Made by a program: the position numbers and the translations under genes
Assembly: GCF_004337475.1 (NCBI RefSeq)
Contig: NZ_SJZJ01000011.1
Coordinates: 1 to 64,000 of the forward strand
Source: Nocardioides jejuensis
GTDB lineage: Bacteria > Actinomycetota > Actinomycetes > Propionibacteriales > Nocardioidaceae
DNA length: 64,000 nt
Direction of reading: 5' to 3'
Notes under the pieces: generated by a model
The model's database searches: none
What the model saw: the letters and a program-made list of their open reading frames with translations, nothing else
What the model was told of the DNA's origin: nothing
In this document: piece by piece, positions 40,848 to 50,321 of the stretch
How positions within the stretch are numbered: the first letter of the stretch is position 1
Layout: the number at the start of each line of letters is the position of its first letter

Positions 40848-42880
40848 GCAACAACAGCGCCAACAGGTATCCACACCTCCTCACGCCCCTGAAGGTCGGC
40901 ACCACCGAGCTGCGCAACCGCGTGGTCATGGGGTCGATGCACAACGGCCTCGAGGACAAGGTCGCCGATGTCCCGAAGCAGGCAGCGTTCTTCGCCGAGC
41001 GCGCCCAGGGCGGCGTCGGCCTCATCGTGACCGGCGGCTACGCGCCGGAGTGGCAGGGCTGGGTGAAGCCGTTCGCCGGCGGCATGCGCACCCGCCGTGA
41101 CGCCATGCACCACCGCGAGATCACCGACGCGGTGCACGAGCACGGCGCCAAGATCGTCATGCAGATCCTGCACACGGGTCGCTACTCGTACCAGCCCTTC
41201 AGCATCGCGCCGTCCGCGATCAAGGCGCCGATCAACCCCTTCAAGCCGAAGGCGATGTCGGTCAAGCGGGTCGAGAAGACCGTCCAGGCGTTCGCCCGCT
41301 CGGCCTGGCTCGCGCAGAAGGCCGGCTACGACGGCGTCGAGATCATGGGCTCCGAGGGCTACCTGATCAACCAGTTCCTCGCTGAGCGCACCAACAAGCG
41401 CACGGACCGCTACGGCGGCTCGGCCGAGGCGCGCATGCAGTTCCCGATCGAGATCGTCCGCGAGACCCGCAAGAAGGTCGGCCCGGACTTCATCATCCAG
41501 TACCGCATCTCCCTGCTCGAGCTCGTCGAGGGCGGCCAGAGCTGGGACGACATCGTCGCGCTGGCCAAGGAGCTGGAGAAGGCCGGCGTCGACATCTTCA
41601 ACACCGGCATCGGCTGGCACGAGGCCCGCGTCCCCACGATCATCACGCAGGTCCCGCGCGGTGCCTGGATCGACTCGACCGCTGCACTCAAGCCGCACGT
41701 CACCGTCCCGGTGATCGCCTCCAACCGGATCAACACCCCGCAGCTGGCCGAGCAGATCCTCGCCTCCGGCGGCGCGGACGCGGTCTCCATGGCGCGCCCG
41801 TTCCTCGCCGACTCGTTCATCGTGCAGAAGGCTGCCGAGGGCCGCGAGGACGAGATCAACATCTGCATCGCCTGCAACCAGGCCTGCCTCGACCACGCGT
41901 TCAAGAACCAGAAGGTCTCCTGCCTGGTCAACCCGCGCGCCGGCCGCGAGACGACGCTCCTCCTCTCCCCCACGCGCTCGAAGAAGAAGGTCGCCGTCGT
42001 CGGCGCCGGCCCCGCCGGCCTCTCCGCCGCGGTCTCGGCCGCCGAGCGCGGCCTGGCCGTCACCCTCTTCGAGAAGAACGCCGAGATTGGCGGCCAGTTC
42101 CGCCTCGCCATGCAGGTGCCGGGCAAGGAGGACTTCAAGGACTCCGTGGCCTACTTCGGTCGCAAGCTCGAGGTCCTCGGCGTCGACCTGCGCCTCAACA
42201 CCATCGCCGACCCCGCCACCCTCGCGGGCTTCGACGAGGTCATCATCGCCACCGGTGTCGAGCCGCGCATGCCGGCGATCCCGGGCATCGACCACCCCAA
42301 GGCGGTCTCCTACGCCGACGTCCTCGACGGCAAGGTCGTCCCGGGCAAGAAGGTCGCCGTCATCGGTGCCGGCGGCATCGGCGTCGACATCTCGGTCTTC
42401 CTGACTCACGAGGACGAGACGCTCGAGGAGTGGAAGGCGCACTGGGGTGTCGGCGACCCGCTGCTCGACCCGGCCGGCCTGACCGAGAAGAAGCCGCGCA
42501 CCCCCGCCCGCGAGGTCTGGCTGCTGCAGCGCAAGGTCGAGCGCATCGGCAAGGGCCTGGGCAAGACCTCGGGCTGGGCGCACATGGCGCACCTCAAGCA
42601 GGACGGCGTCCACCAGATCAGCGGCGCGTCGTACGACCTGATCGACGACCAGGGCCTGCACATCACCGTGACGGCCAAGGACGGCTCGACCACGACACAG
42701 GTCCTCGACGTCGACACCGTCGTCATCTGCGCCGGCCAGGAGTCGGTGCGCGGCCTGTACGACGAGCTGCACGTCGCCGACCGCCCCGGCCTGCACATCA
42801 TCGGTGGCGCGGACGTCGCCGCCGAGCTGGACGCCAAGCGCGCGATCCTGCAGGGCACGGAGACCGCTGCCGCGATCTGA
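40844..42880 (+). CDS. 2,4-dienoyl-CoA reductase-type NADH:flavin oxidoreductase
   Basis: Modular flavoenzyme of 678 aa, FadH/trimethylamine-dehydrogenase type. The N-terminal Old-Yellow-Enzyme barrel (about 10-360) holds FMN. A Cys cluster, CIACNQACLDHAFKNQKVSC near 345-364, fits a 4Fe-4S site, and the C-terminal FAD/NAD(P) domains have VVGAGPAGLSAAV near 386 and VIGAGGIGVDI near 506. It could reduce dienoyl-CoA during unsaturated fatty-acid oxidation, but related enzymes act on other enones. It is coupled to an upstream padR, a sign of control by a specific inducer. Confidence 0.87.
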   Translation: MSNNSANRYPHLLTPLKVGTTELRNRVVMGSMHNGLEDKVADVPKQAAFFAERAQGGVGLIVTGGYAPEWQGWVKPFAGGMRTRRDAMHHREITDAVHEHGAKIVMQILHTGRYSYQPFSIAPSAIKAPINPFKPKAMSVKRVEKTVQAFARSAWLAQKAGYDGVEIMGSEGYLINQFLAERTNKRTDRYGGSAEARMQFPIEIVRETRKKVGPDFIIQYRISLLELVEGGQSWDDIVALAKELEKAGVDIFNTGIGWHEARVPTIITQVPRGAWIDSTAALKPHVTVPVIASNRINTPQLAEQILASGGADAVSMARPFLADSFIVQKAAEGREDEINICIACNQACLDHAFKNQKVSCLVNPRAGRETTLLLSPTRSKKKVAVVGAGPAGLSAAVSAAERGLAVTLFEKNAEIGGQFRLAMQVPGKEDFKDSVAYFGRKLEVLGVDLRLNTIADPATLAGFDEVIIATGVEPRMPAIPGIDHPKAVSYADVLDGKVVPGKKVAVIGAGGIGVDISVFLTHEDETLEEWKAHWGVGDPLLDPAGLTEKKPRTPAREVWLLQRKVERIGKGLGKTSGWAHMAHLKQDGVHQISGASYDLIDDQGLHITVTAKDGSTTTQVLDVDTVVICAGQESVRGLYDELHVADRPGLHIIGGADVAAELDAKRAILQGTETAAAI

Positions 42881-42890
42881 TCCCCTCGCC

Positions 42891-42957
42891 GTCGAAACCC
42901 GGGTTTTGGTCCGCCGAAACCCGGGTTTTGGCGTGTTCAGACCCGGGTTTTGGTCAG
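42891..42957. repeat. 22-bp-period intergenic array, CCCGGG family (array A2)
   Basis: Three units with CCCGGG starting at 42898, 42920 and 42942, exactly 22 apart. Core GAAACCCGGGTTTTGG in the first two, AGACCCGGGTTTTGG in the third. It fills the spacer between the convergent dienoyl-CoA reductase-like and pirin genes, and the third unit runs into the pirin stop codon. Adjacent palindromic cores can pair into hairpins. Confidence 0.9.
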
Positions 42958-43631
42958 GCCCCGAAGGTCCAGAGCATCAGCTGCCCAGGGGCGGTGACCG
43001 TGAGGTCGCCACCCCGGTCGCTCATCCGGGCGGCGTCGCCCTCCGCCAGGTCGACGTCGCCGAGCCGCGCAGCGCCGGTCGCCACGAAGAGATGCGCGTG
43101 CGGCACCACGGGCAGGACCAGCTCGTCCCCCGCCGCGGCGTCGCTCACCCACAGGGTCGCCCCCGGAGCACGCACGGGCAGGCCGTCGCCACCGACGACC
43201 GCAGTCCAGCCGCTCCCCGGTGAGACGTCGGCCGACGCGTAGGCGGGCGCCTCCCCCCAGGCCGACGGACGCACCCACGTCTGCACGAAGCGCGTCGGGC
43301 CGGCACCCGCCTCGGCGTACTCGCTGTGGACGACGCCGGTGCCGGCCGACATGACCTGCACCTGCCCCGGCAGGAGAACGCCCGAGCCGCCGGTCGAGTC
43401 GTGATGCGCGAGCCCACCGGACAGCACCCAGGTCACCACCTCGATCTCCTGGTGCGGATGATCCGGGTAGCCCGCGCCGGGCGCCAACAGGTCGTCGTTG
43501 TGCGAGACCAGCAGGCCGAACCCGAGGTTGGCCGGGTCGTAGTGCGGTCCGAACGAGAACGAGTGCCGCGTCTCGCGCCCGTCCTCGACCGTCACATAGC
43601 GCGAGCCGGCGCGGCGTACCTCCAGAGTCAT
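42954..43631 (-). CDS. pirin family protein
   Basis: Bicupin of 225 aa. The metal-ligand pattern of the N-terminal cupin is seen in GYPDHPHQEIEVVTWV near 57-72 and GTGVVHSEYAE near 98-108. The C-terminal cupin is shorter and has HAHLFVATG near 178. Some pirins have quercetin dioxygenase activity and others are redox sensors; the role here is open. The start MTLEVRRAGSRY at 43631 is preferred over the upstream ATG at 43673, which lies in array A3. The gene is bracketed by 22-bp-period arrays on both sides. Confidence 0.9.
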   Translation of the reverse strand: MTLEVRRAGSRYVTVEDGRETRHSFSFGPHYDPANLGFGLLVSHNDDLLAPGAGYPDHPHQEIEVVTWVLSGGLAHHDSTGGSGVLLPGQVQVMSAGTGVVHSEYAEAGAGPTRFVQTWVRPSAWGEAPAYASADVSPGSGWTAVVGGDGLPVRAPGATLWVSDAAAGDELVLPVVPHAHLFVATGAARLGDVDLAEGDAARMSDRGGDLTVTAPGQLMLWTFGA

Positions 43632-43650
43632 GGAGCCATCCTCCCGCGCC

Positions 43651-43714
43651 AAAGTCCGCGACTCGACCAGCAAATACCCGGGACTCGACCCGTCAAAACC
43701 CGGGTCTCGACGAA
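43651..43714. repeat. 22-bp-period intergenic array, CCCGGG family (array A3)
   Basis: Three units between the lipid-kinase stop (43715) and the pirin start: a degenerate TCCGCG core at 43655, then CCCGGG at 43677 and 43699, exactly 22 apart. Each is followed by ACTCGACC or TCTCGACG, so the flanks differ from A1 and A2 although period and core agree. It is the only array not between convergent genes; it still follows a 3' end. Confidence 0.85.
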
Positions 43715-44626
43715 TCAGGCGGGAGTGATCACCTGCAAGGCCGACGGGCGCACCTCGACCCGGGCGGCCTCGGCGTCGCGGGCGGGCAGCTGGCCGAGCG
43801 GCTCACCATCGGCCCCCATCGGCACGCGCGGCGTTCCGCGGATCTCGACGACGCGACCCCGCAGGACCGCGACGTCGTCGCGGAGCACGTGCCGACCGCT
43901 GTAGATGGTAGGCATCGCGCTGATCAGGGAACGCCGCGACGAGGCCGACACGACCACCACGTCGAGCAGGCCATCGGTCACGGAGGCGTCCGGCGCGATC
44001 TGCATCCCGGAGCCGTAGTACGCCGAGTTGGCGATCACCACGGTCGCCGCACCGAAGCAGTGGGTGACGCCGTCGACGACGACCTCCACCTCGACCGGCG
44101 TGTACGACGCGAGCGACCGGACCGCCGAGACGGGGTACTGCAGGAACGTCGGCAGCCAGCGCATCTGCTCGACGAGCTCGACCGCGTGCGCGTCGACGCC
44201 GGAGTAGACCGAGCCCACCACGAGGCGCGTCGCCTCGCCGGGGAGCGTCGCGGCGATCAGGTCGACGCGCTCCGCCTGACCGCGCAGCAGCACGTCCACG
44301 GCGCCGCGGGCGTGGTCGGGGATCCCGAGCATCCGGGCGAAGTCGTTGCCGCGTCCGGACGGCACGAGCCCGAGAACGCCGTCCCGTTCGGCCACCAGGC
44401 CGGCGGCGGAGGCCACGGTGCCGTCGCCCCCGACAGCAACCAGCACATCACCGCGGCTGCACGCCTCATCGACCGCCTGACGGGTCTCCCGCATGCCCTC
44501 GGACAGCGCGACGTGGACGGTGCACCCGGCCTCCTCGAGCGCCGACCGCGCAGCGGCAGCGACGGAGATCGTGGACCCGCCGGCACGCGGATTGACCAGG
44601 AGGGTGTGACTCACGGGCGTCAGCAT
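43715..44626 (-). CDS. diacylglycerol kinase-family lipid kinase (YegS/DagK type)
   Basis: Lipid kinase of 303 aa. The catalytic domain has LLVNPRAGG at the N-terminus, the nucleotide motif VAVGGDGTVASAAG near 62-75, and LVPSGRGNDFARMLGIP near 92-108, where PSGRGNDF is a family hallmark. The beta-rich second domain contains SGVDAHAVEL. It should phosphorylate diacylglycerol or a related lipid with ATP at the membrane. The start is at 44626 (MLTPVSHTLL). It is divergent from the large LuxR regulator. Confidence 0.9.
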   Translation of the reverse strand: MLTPVSHTLLVNPRAGGSTISVAAAARSALEEAGCTVHVALSEGMRETRQAVDEACSRGDVLVAVGGDGTVASAAGLVAERDGVLGLVPSGRGNDFARMLGIPDHARGAVDVLLRGQAERVDLIAATLPGEATRLVVGSVYSGVDAHAVELVEQMRWLPTFLQYPVSAVRSLASYTPVEVEVVVDGVTHCFGAATVVIANSAYYGSGMQIAPDASVTDGLLDVVVVSASSRRSLISAMPTIYSGRHVLRDDVAVLRGRVVEIRGTPRVPMGADGEPLGQLPARDAEAARVEVRPSALQVITPA

Positions 44627-44718
44627 GACACTGGGGTTCCCCAGCGCGGGAGTAGTCCGGATGATCCATTTGCCCCGAAGGGGTCCCCGGGTCGCCGACA
44701 CAGGTCTAACGTCGAAGG

Positions 44719-47460
44719 ATGCGCTCCCGACTGGTTGAACGGGACGCTGAGACCGCCGCACTCGGGCGGATTCTGGACCGTGCTCGGGCCGGTCACGGGG
44801 ATCTCGTGGCTTTCGAGGCGCCACCCGGCATGGGTAAGTCACGGTTGCTCTGGCACCTGCGCGAAGCCGCGCTGCGCGACGGCTGGCGCAGTCTCGACGT
44901 GCGCGCCACACCGATGAGCCCCTCGATCGGGTACGGCGTCCTGCGCGACTGGTTCGGCCTCCTCGCGCACCGCCACCCGGCGGGTGAGCACCCGTTCGAC
45001 GGACCGGGTGCTGCCCTCGCGGAGCTCGCCGACGGGACCAGCCGGCCGCTCGGCGACCTCGTGTACGGCGTCCGCTGGGTGCTCGAAGACCTGTGTGCCG
45101 AGGGTCCGATCCTGCTGACCGTCGACGACCTGCAGTGGGTCGACTCGGGCTCCCTCAAGGCGCTCGACCTGCTTGCCCCGGCGCTGCAGCAGCTCCCCTG
45201 CATCCTCGCCTACACCGTGCGCATCGGTGAGGAGGCGAGCTGCCCCGAGTCGATCGCCCGTCTGCACGAGGTCAGCCGCGTGCTCCATCCCGAACCACTC
45301 AGCGTCGACGGTGTCGCCGCACTCCTGGAGATGCACCGACTCGATCCGGGCCAGGCAGAGCGGATCCACACCGTGACCGGCGGCGTACCCCTGTTCGTGG
45401 GCGAGGTGATCGCGGGCGGCGGTGAGGACGTTCCGGACTCGCTGGTGGGGTCGATCACCGGTCGCCTGCGCCGGCTCTCCCCGACATCGCTCGCGACGGC
45501 GTCCGCTGTCGCGATCCTCGGTGACCACGGGGCAACCGGTTCGATCGCCGAGCTCGCCGGCCTTCCACCTGCGACCATCGTCCACGACCTGGCACTTCTC
45601 ACCACGGCCCAGCTCGCGCAGCGCGACGACGGCAATCACCGCCTGCGCCACCCGCTCATCGCCGACGCGGTCCTGGCAGCGCTCAGCTCGGCCGACACGG
45701 CGGACCTCCACGCCCGCTGCGCGGATGTGCTGGCCCGGCGCGGAGCCCCACGCACCGTCGTGGCCAGCCACCTCCTCCTGACCACTCCCGGCGACGATCC
45801 CGAGGTCCGCGTCCGGTTGGCCGAGCAGGGGCGCCATGCCCTCGCATCGGGCGAGGCCGAGCAGGCCCGTCGCTACTTCGACCGCGCCATCGCCGAGGGC
45901 CCGATCACGGTTGCCGAGATCCCACTCTTGTCGAGTGCGGCCTCCGCGCTGTCCGCGCTCAGCGAGATCGACGCCGCCCAGGAGATGTGGCGCCGCGCCC
46001 GATCGCTCACGGAGGATCCTGACGAGCTGGCCGCGCTACGGGCTGCAGCGGGAGACGCGCTGCTCATCGCCGGCGAGTACGCCCAGGCCCGGGCTGCGTT
46101 CGGCACACCGGCCGACACCGGGCCCGACACCACCCACGCCAGCCAGGTCCTCAGCGGGCGCATGGTCTTCAGTGGCCTGCTCCTGGGGGCGCCTGCCCGC
46201 GAGATCCGGGAGCAGTTCGAGCAGCACCTCGGAGAGCCCGAGGACGCGACGACGCCGGACCACCGGCTCGCCCTCGCTGCCGCGGCCAGCCTCAAGGTCG
46301 CTGCCGGCGGCACCGCCGCCGAGGCGCGGGACCTGGCGCTCCGGGCGATCGACCGCGGCGCCCTCTTCGAACACGCGAACGCCGACGGCACCGCCGTCTT
46401 CATGGCGAGCTGTTCGCTGATCTGGTCCTCTGCCCTCGACGAGGCGGAGCGAGCGCTGACCACCGCGATGGAGACGGCGAAGGCACGCGGCTCGGTCCTG
46501 GAGTTCGCGAACGCCGCCGCGTGCCGTGGCACCGCACGCGCCCGGATGGGCCTCACCGTCGAGGCCGAGCTCGACTTCGAGGCGACCCTGGAGCAGCGCA
46601 ACCACGGGTGGAACGCGGGCCTCGGCTTCGTGATCGCCGGCCTCGTCGAGTGCCACATCGCCCGCGGCGAGCTCGAACGCACGTTGCCGTGGCGCGCGAC
46701 CCTCGACCGGATTGCCAGCGAGAGGACCCTGGCGGGTGCCTACGCGCAGCACGCCCTGGGTGACATCGCCGCCGCCCACGGCGACCACGACACCGCCGCC
46801 CGTCGGTACGCCGAGGTGGGTCGGCAGCTGCACCTCAGCCTCGACAATCCGGCGGTACTCCCCTGGCGGGCCGGTCGTGCCCTCGCTCTGATCCGGATCG
46901 GCAACGGCCGCGAGGCTGTCGACCTGGCCCGCGAGAACGCCGCCCGCGCCGAGGCATTCGGGGCGCCGTACACGCTCGCCCAGGCCTTCCGCACGGTGGC
47001 TGCGGTCGACCCGACCGCCGACCGCGTCGGCCTGTTGCGCCGCGCGCTCGCCGTGCTGGACGGCGTACCCGCGGGTCGGCTGGCAGCGCAGGTCGCGGCT
47101 GATCTCGCCGGCATGCTGATCCTGCTCGAGGGCGCCGCCGCGTCGCCCGAGGTCGTGACCTTGCTGCGCCGCTCGGAGTCGTACGCCCAGTCGCACGGGC
47201 TGCGCCCCCTCGAGGACCGCGTACGCCGTCTCCTCGACCGCATCGGGGAGCCCGCCAACCGCCCGGCCGCGGAAGCGCTCGCCCTGCTCACCCCGTCCGA
47301 ACGCCGGGTGGCCGACCTCGCGGCGACCGGGCTCAGCAACCGCCAGGTCGCCCAGGACCTCTTCGTGACGGTCAAGGCCGTCGAGTGGCACCTGTCGAAC
47401 GTCTACCGGAAGCTCGGCATCCACTCCCGCAACGAGCTCCCGACGCTACTCACCCGCTGA
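44719..47460 (+). CDS. large ATP-binding LuxR-type regulator (LAL family)
   Basis: Regulator of 913 aa. The N-terminal AAA/STAND ATPase has Walker A in PPGMGKSRLL near 35-44 and Walker B in ILLTVDDLQWVDS near 129. A long TPR-like alpha-helical sensor region spans about 340-840. The C-terminal LuxR HTH (about 848-910) contains LTPSERRVADLAATGLSNRQ and VEWHLSNVYRKLGIHSR. LAL proteins sense small molecules and activate catabolic or secondary-metabolic genes. The target is not evident; neighbours are a divergent lipid kinase and the convergent zwf gene (5-base gap). Confidence 0.9.
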   Translation: MRSRLVERDAETAALGRILDRARAGHGDLVAFEAPPGMGKSRLLWHLREAALRDGWRSLDVRATPMSPSIGYGVLRDWFGLLAHRHPAGEHPFDGPGAALAELADGTSRPLGDLVYGVRWVLEDLCAEGPILLTVDDLQWVDSGSLKALDLLAPALQQLPCILAYTVRIGEEASCPESIARLHEVSRVLHPEPLSVDGVAALLEMHRLDPGQAERIHTVTGGVPLFVGEVIAGGGEDVPDSLVGSITGRLRRLSPTSLATASAVAILGDHGATGSIAELAGLPPATIVHDLALLTTAQLAQRDDGNHRLRHPLIADAVLAALSSADTADLHARCADVLARRGAPRTVVASHLLLTTPGDDPEVRVRLAEQGRHALASGEAEQARRYFDRAIAEGPITVAEIPLLSSAASALSALSEIDAAQEMWRRARSLTEDPDELAALRAAAGDALLIAGEYAQARAAFGTPADTGPDTTHASQVLSGRMVFSGLLLGAPAREIREQFEQHLGEPEDATTPDHRLALAAAASLKVAAGGTAAEARDLALRAIDRGALFEHANADGTAVFMASCSLIWSSALDEAERALTTAMETAKARGSVLEFANAAACRGTARARMGLTVEAELDFEATLEQRNHGWNAGLGFVIAGLVECHIARGELERTLPWRATLDRIASERTLAGAYAQHALGDIAAAHGDHDTAARRYAEVGRQLHLSLDNPAVLPWRAGRALALIRIGNGREAVDLARENAARAEAFGAPYTLAQAFRTVAAVDPTADRVGLLRRALAVLDGVPAGRLAAQVAADLAGMLILLEGAAASPEVVTLLRRSESYAQSHGLRPLEDRVRRLLDRIGEPANRPAAEALALLTPSERRVADLAATGLSNRQVAQDLFVTVKAVEWHLSNVYRKLGIHSRNELPTLLTR

Positions 47461-47465
47461 TCGCC

Positions 47466-48908
47466 TCAGTGCGACTCGCGCCACCCGCGCTCGAACGGCA
47501 GCCGCCAGGCGAACGGCGCGATCAGCTGGTGGATCTGGTTGGGACCCCACGACCCGGGGGCGTAGCGGCGTACCGGCGGAGGGTTGTCGAGGAGCGGCTG
47601 GCTGATCTCCCAGAGTCGCTCGACGCCGTCCGCGGTGGTGAACAGGGTGTGGTTGCCCTTGACCGCCTCGAGGATCAGCCGCTCGTAGGCCTCGAGGATG
47701 GAGCCGGCCCACTGGGTGCCCTCCATCTCGAACTGCATCGACAGCTTCTGCAGCCGGAAGCCCGGGCCGGGGCGCTTGCCGTAGAAGGAGAGCGACATCT
47801 TGGCCTGGTCGCTCAGGTCGAAGGTCAGGTGGTCGGGACCGTCGTCGCCGATGCCCGACCCCTCGGGGAACATCGACTTCGGGGGCTCCTTGAACGCGAT
47901 CGAGATGATCCGCTGGCCCTCCGCGAGCTTCTTGCCGGTGCGGAGGTAGAACGGCACGTCGGCCCAGCGCCAGTTGTCGACGAAGCACTTGAGCGCGATG
48001 AACGTCTCGGTCTCCGAGTCGGGAGCGACACCGTCCTCCTTGCGGTAGCCGTCGTACTGACCGCGGACGACGTTCGCCGGCTCGAGCGGGAGCATCGAGC
48101 GGAAGACCTTGTTCTTCTCCTCGGTGATCGACTGCGGGTCGAGCGCGGTGGGCGTCTCCATCGCGGCGAACGCCATCACCTGGAACAGGTGCGTGACGAC
48201 CATGTCCTTGAACGCGCCGGTGCCCTCGTAGAAGCCGGCGCGGCCCTCGAGGCCGAGCGCCTCGGGGATGTCGATCTGGACGTGGTCGATGAAGTTGCGG
48301 TTCCACATCGGCTCGAAGAGCCCGTTGGCGAAGCGGAGCGCCAGGATGTTGAGCGCCGCCTCCTTGCCGAGGAAGTGGTCGATACGGAAGATCTGCGACT
48401 CGTCGAAGACCTCATGGATGGCTGCGTTCAGCGCCTTCGCTGAGGCGAGGTCGACGCCGAACGGCTTCTCCATGATGATCCGGCTGCCGGCGACCATGCC
48501 GGCGTCACGCAGCTGCTCGACGACGTTGAGCGCCGCCTTCGGGGGCACCGAGAGATAGTGCAGCCGGAGGCGCTCGCCGGTCAGCCCGGCCTCGGCTTCG
48601 GCGACCGCGGCAAGGAGGTGGTCGACGCCGCTGTCGGCCCACCAGAGCCGCTTGGCGAACTCGTCGAACTCCTTCTTGTCCTCGGCGTCGTCGCTGAACT
48701 CCTCGATCGCCTCGCGGGCCATCTGCACGAACGACTCGCGGTCGTGGTCGTGGAGCGCCGTGCCGATGACCTGGACGTCGGGAAGCAGGCCGCTGCGCCA
48801 GAGGTGCAGGAGACCGGGGAGCAGCTTGCGCCGCGCGAGGTCGCCCGTCGCTCCGAAGAGCAGGACGGTGGTCGGCGGGCCGGGGGTGCCTTCGGGCTGC
48901 GGTGCCAT
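47466..48908 (-). CDS. zwf: glucose-6-phosphate 1-dehydrogenase
   Basis: Enzyme of 480 aa oxidising glucose-6-phosphate to 6-phosphogluconolactone, reducing NADP+ (or NAD+). The nucleotide motif is FGATGDLARRKLLP near 18-31, the substrate-binding and catalytic RIDHFLGKE near 174-182, and the EKPFG motif near 146. All are intact. It lies 24 bases downstream of the succinate-semialdehyde dehydrogenase gene, so MFS-gabD-zwf may be one transcript. No other pentose-phosphate genes are adjacent, unlike the usual tal-zwf-opcA cluster, so this may be a second, NADPH-supplying copy (inference). Confidence 0.93.
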   Translation of the reverse strand: MAPQPEGTPGPPTTVLLFGATGDLARRKLLPGLLHLWRSGLLPDVQVIGTALHDHDRESFVQMAREAIEEFSDDAEDKKEFDEFAKRLWWADSGVDHLLAAVAEAEAGLTGERLRLHYLSVPPKAALNVVEQLRDAGMVAGSRIIMEKPFGVDLASAKALNAAIHEVFDESQIFRIDHFLGKEAALNILALRFANGLFEPMWNRNFIDHVQIDIPEALGLEGRAGFYEGTGAFKDMVVTHLFQVMAFAAMETPTALDPQSITEEKNKVFRSMLPLEPANVVRGQYDGYRKEDGVAPDSETETFIALKCFVDNWRWADVPFYLRTGKKLAEGQRIISIAFKEPPKSMFPEGSGIGDDGPDHLTFDLSDQAKMSLSFYGKRPGPGFRLQKLSMQFEMEGTQWAGSILEAYERLILEAVKGNHTLFTTADGVERLWEISQPLLDNPPPVRRYAPGSWGPNQIHQLIAPFAWRLPFERGWRESH

Positions 48909-48932
48909 GTCCCCACCCTAGGCGGCGAGCCG

Positions 48933-50321
48933 TCAGTCCGCGGCTAGGCCGACGTAGGTGATGTCGAGGTACTCGTCGATGCCGGTGAACCCACCCTCGC
49001 GGCCGAAGCCACTGGCCTTCACCCCGCCGAACGGCGCAGCCGGGTTCGACACCAGGCCGGTGTTGACCCCGACCATGCCGAACCGCAGGCCCTCGGAGAC
49101 GCGCAGCACCCGACCGACGTCCCGCGTGAAGACGTACGACGCCAGGCCGTACTCGGTGTCGTTGGCCATCCGGATCGCCGCGGCCTCCCCGTCGGCACCC
49201 GACGCGAAGACGGTCACCGGGGCGACCGGTCCGAAGATCTCCTCGTGGTTGACCCGCGCCTCTGCCGGTACGTCGACCAGCACGGTCGGCGGGAAGAAGT
49301 TGCCGTGGGCGTCCCCTCCGACGACCCGGCGCGCGCCCGCCGCGATCGCGTCCGCCACCAGCTCCTGTACGCCGGCCACCGCGCGCGCATCGATCAGCGG
49401 CCCGACGTCGACGCCGTCGTCCTGACCGCGTCCGACCTTCAGCGCACCCATGCGCTCCGCGAGCCGGCGGGAGAACTCCTCGGCCACCCCGGCCTGCACG
49501 AGGAACCGGTTGGCCGAGGTGCAGGCCTCGCCCATGTTGCGCATCTTGGCGAGCATCGCCCCGTCGACGGCCTTGTCGAGGTCGGCGTCGTCGAACACCA
49601 GGAACGGCGCGTTGCCGCCGAGCTCCATCGAGACCCGCTGCAGGTTGGCCGCTGACTGCGCCACGAGGGCCTTGCCGACCGCGGTCGAGCCCGTGAAGGA
49701 GACCTTGCGCAGCCGGGCGTCAGCCATGAGCGCGGCCGTCGTCTCCTTCGCCTGCGTCGTGGTGAGCACCTGCAGCACGCCGTCGGGTAGGCCCGCCTCG
49801 GCGAGCACCTTCGCCAGCTCGATCGTGGTGAGTGGCGTGGACTCGGCCGGCTTGACGATCATCGTGCAGCCGGCCGCGATCGCCGCGCCGACCTTGCGCG
49901 TCGCCATGGCGAGCGGGAAGTTCCACGGCGTGATCAGCAGGACCGGTCCGACCGGCTTCTTCATCGTGATCAGCCGCGATCCGCCGGCCGGAGCCGGGAG
50001 CCAGGTGCCGCTGATCCGGACGGCCTCCTCGGAGAACCAGCGGAGGAACTCCGCGCCGTACGCCACCTCGCCGCGCGCCTCGGCGAGCGGCTTGCCCATC
50101 TCGAGCGAGATGGTCCGCGCGAAGTGGTCGGCGCGCTGGGTCACGAGATCGAAGGCCCGGCGCAGGATCTCGCCACGCTCGCGTGCTGGCGTGGCGGCCC
50201 AGGCCTGCTGCCCGGCGACGGCAACCTCGAGCATTGCCCGGGCGTCGTCGACACCCTGGTCGGGCAGCGAGGCCAGGACCGATCCGTCAGCCGGGTCGAG
50301 GACGTCGAAGGAAGCGCTCAT
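48933..50321 (-). CDS. gabD: succinate-semialdehyde dehydrogenase-type aldehyde dehydrogenase
   Basis: NAD(P)-dependent aldehyde dehydrogenase of 462 aa, closest in pattern to GabD. The cofactor region is ITPWNFPLAMATRKVGAAIA near 130, the Glu in SMELGGNAPF near 230 and the catalytic Cys in NMGEACTSANR near 266. The C-terminal PFGGVKASGFGREGG is typical of succinate-semialdehyde dehydrogenases. The start overlaps the MFS stop (ATGA). The substrate assignment is by family and should be read as probable. Confidence 0.88.
   Translation of the reverse strand: MSASFDVLDPADGSVLASLPDQGVDDARAMLEVAVAGQQAWAATPARERGEILRRAFDLVTQRADHFARTISLEMGKPLAEARGEVAYGAEFLRWFSEEAVRISGTWLPAPAGGSRLITMKKPVGPVLLITPWNFPLAMATRKVGAAIAAGCTMIVKPAESTPLTTIELAKVLAEAGLPDGVLQVLTTTQAKETTAALMADARLRKVSFTGSTAVGKALVAQSAANLQRVSMELGGNAPFLVFDDADLDKAVDGAMLAKMRNMGEACTSANRFLVQAGVAEEFSRRLAERMGALKVGRGQDDGVDVGPLIDARAVAGVQELVADAIAAGARRVVGGDAHGNFFPPTVLVDVPAEARVNHEEIFGPVAPVTVFASGADGEAAAIRMANDTEYGLASYVFTRDVGRVLRVSEGLRFGMVGVNTGLVSNPAAPFGGVKASGFGREGGFTGIDEYLDITYVGLAAD

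Noticed and set aside
42895..42957. Transposon ends around the pirin gene
   Set aside because: The flanking CCCGGG arrays are not terminal inverted repeats: there is no transposase, no target-site duplication is visible, and identical arrays occur without such a cassette.
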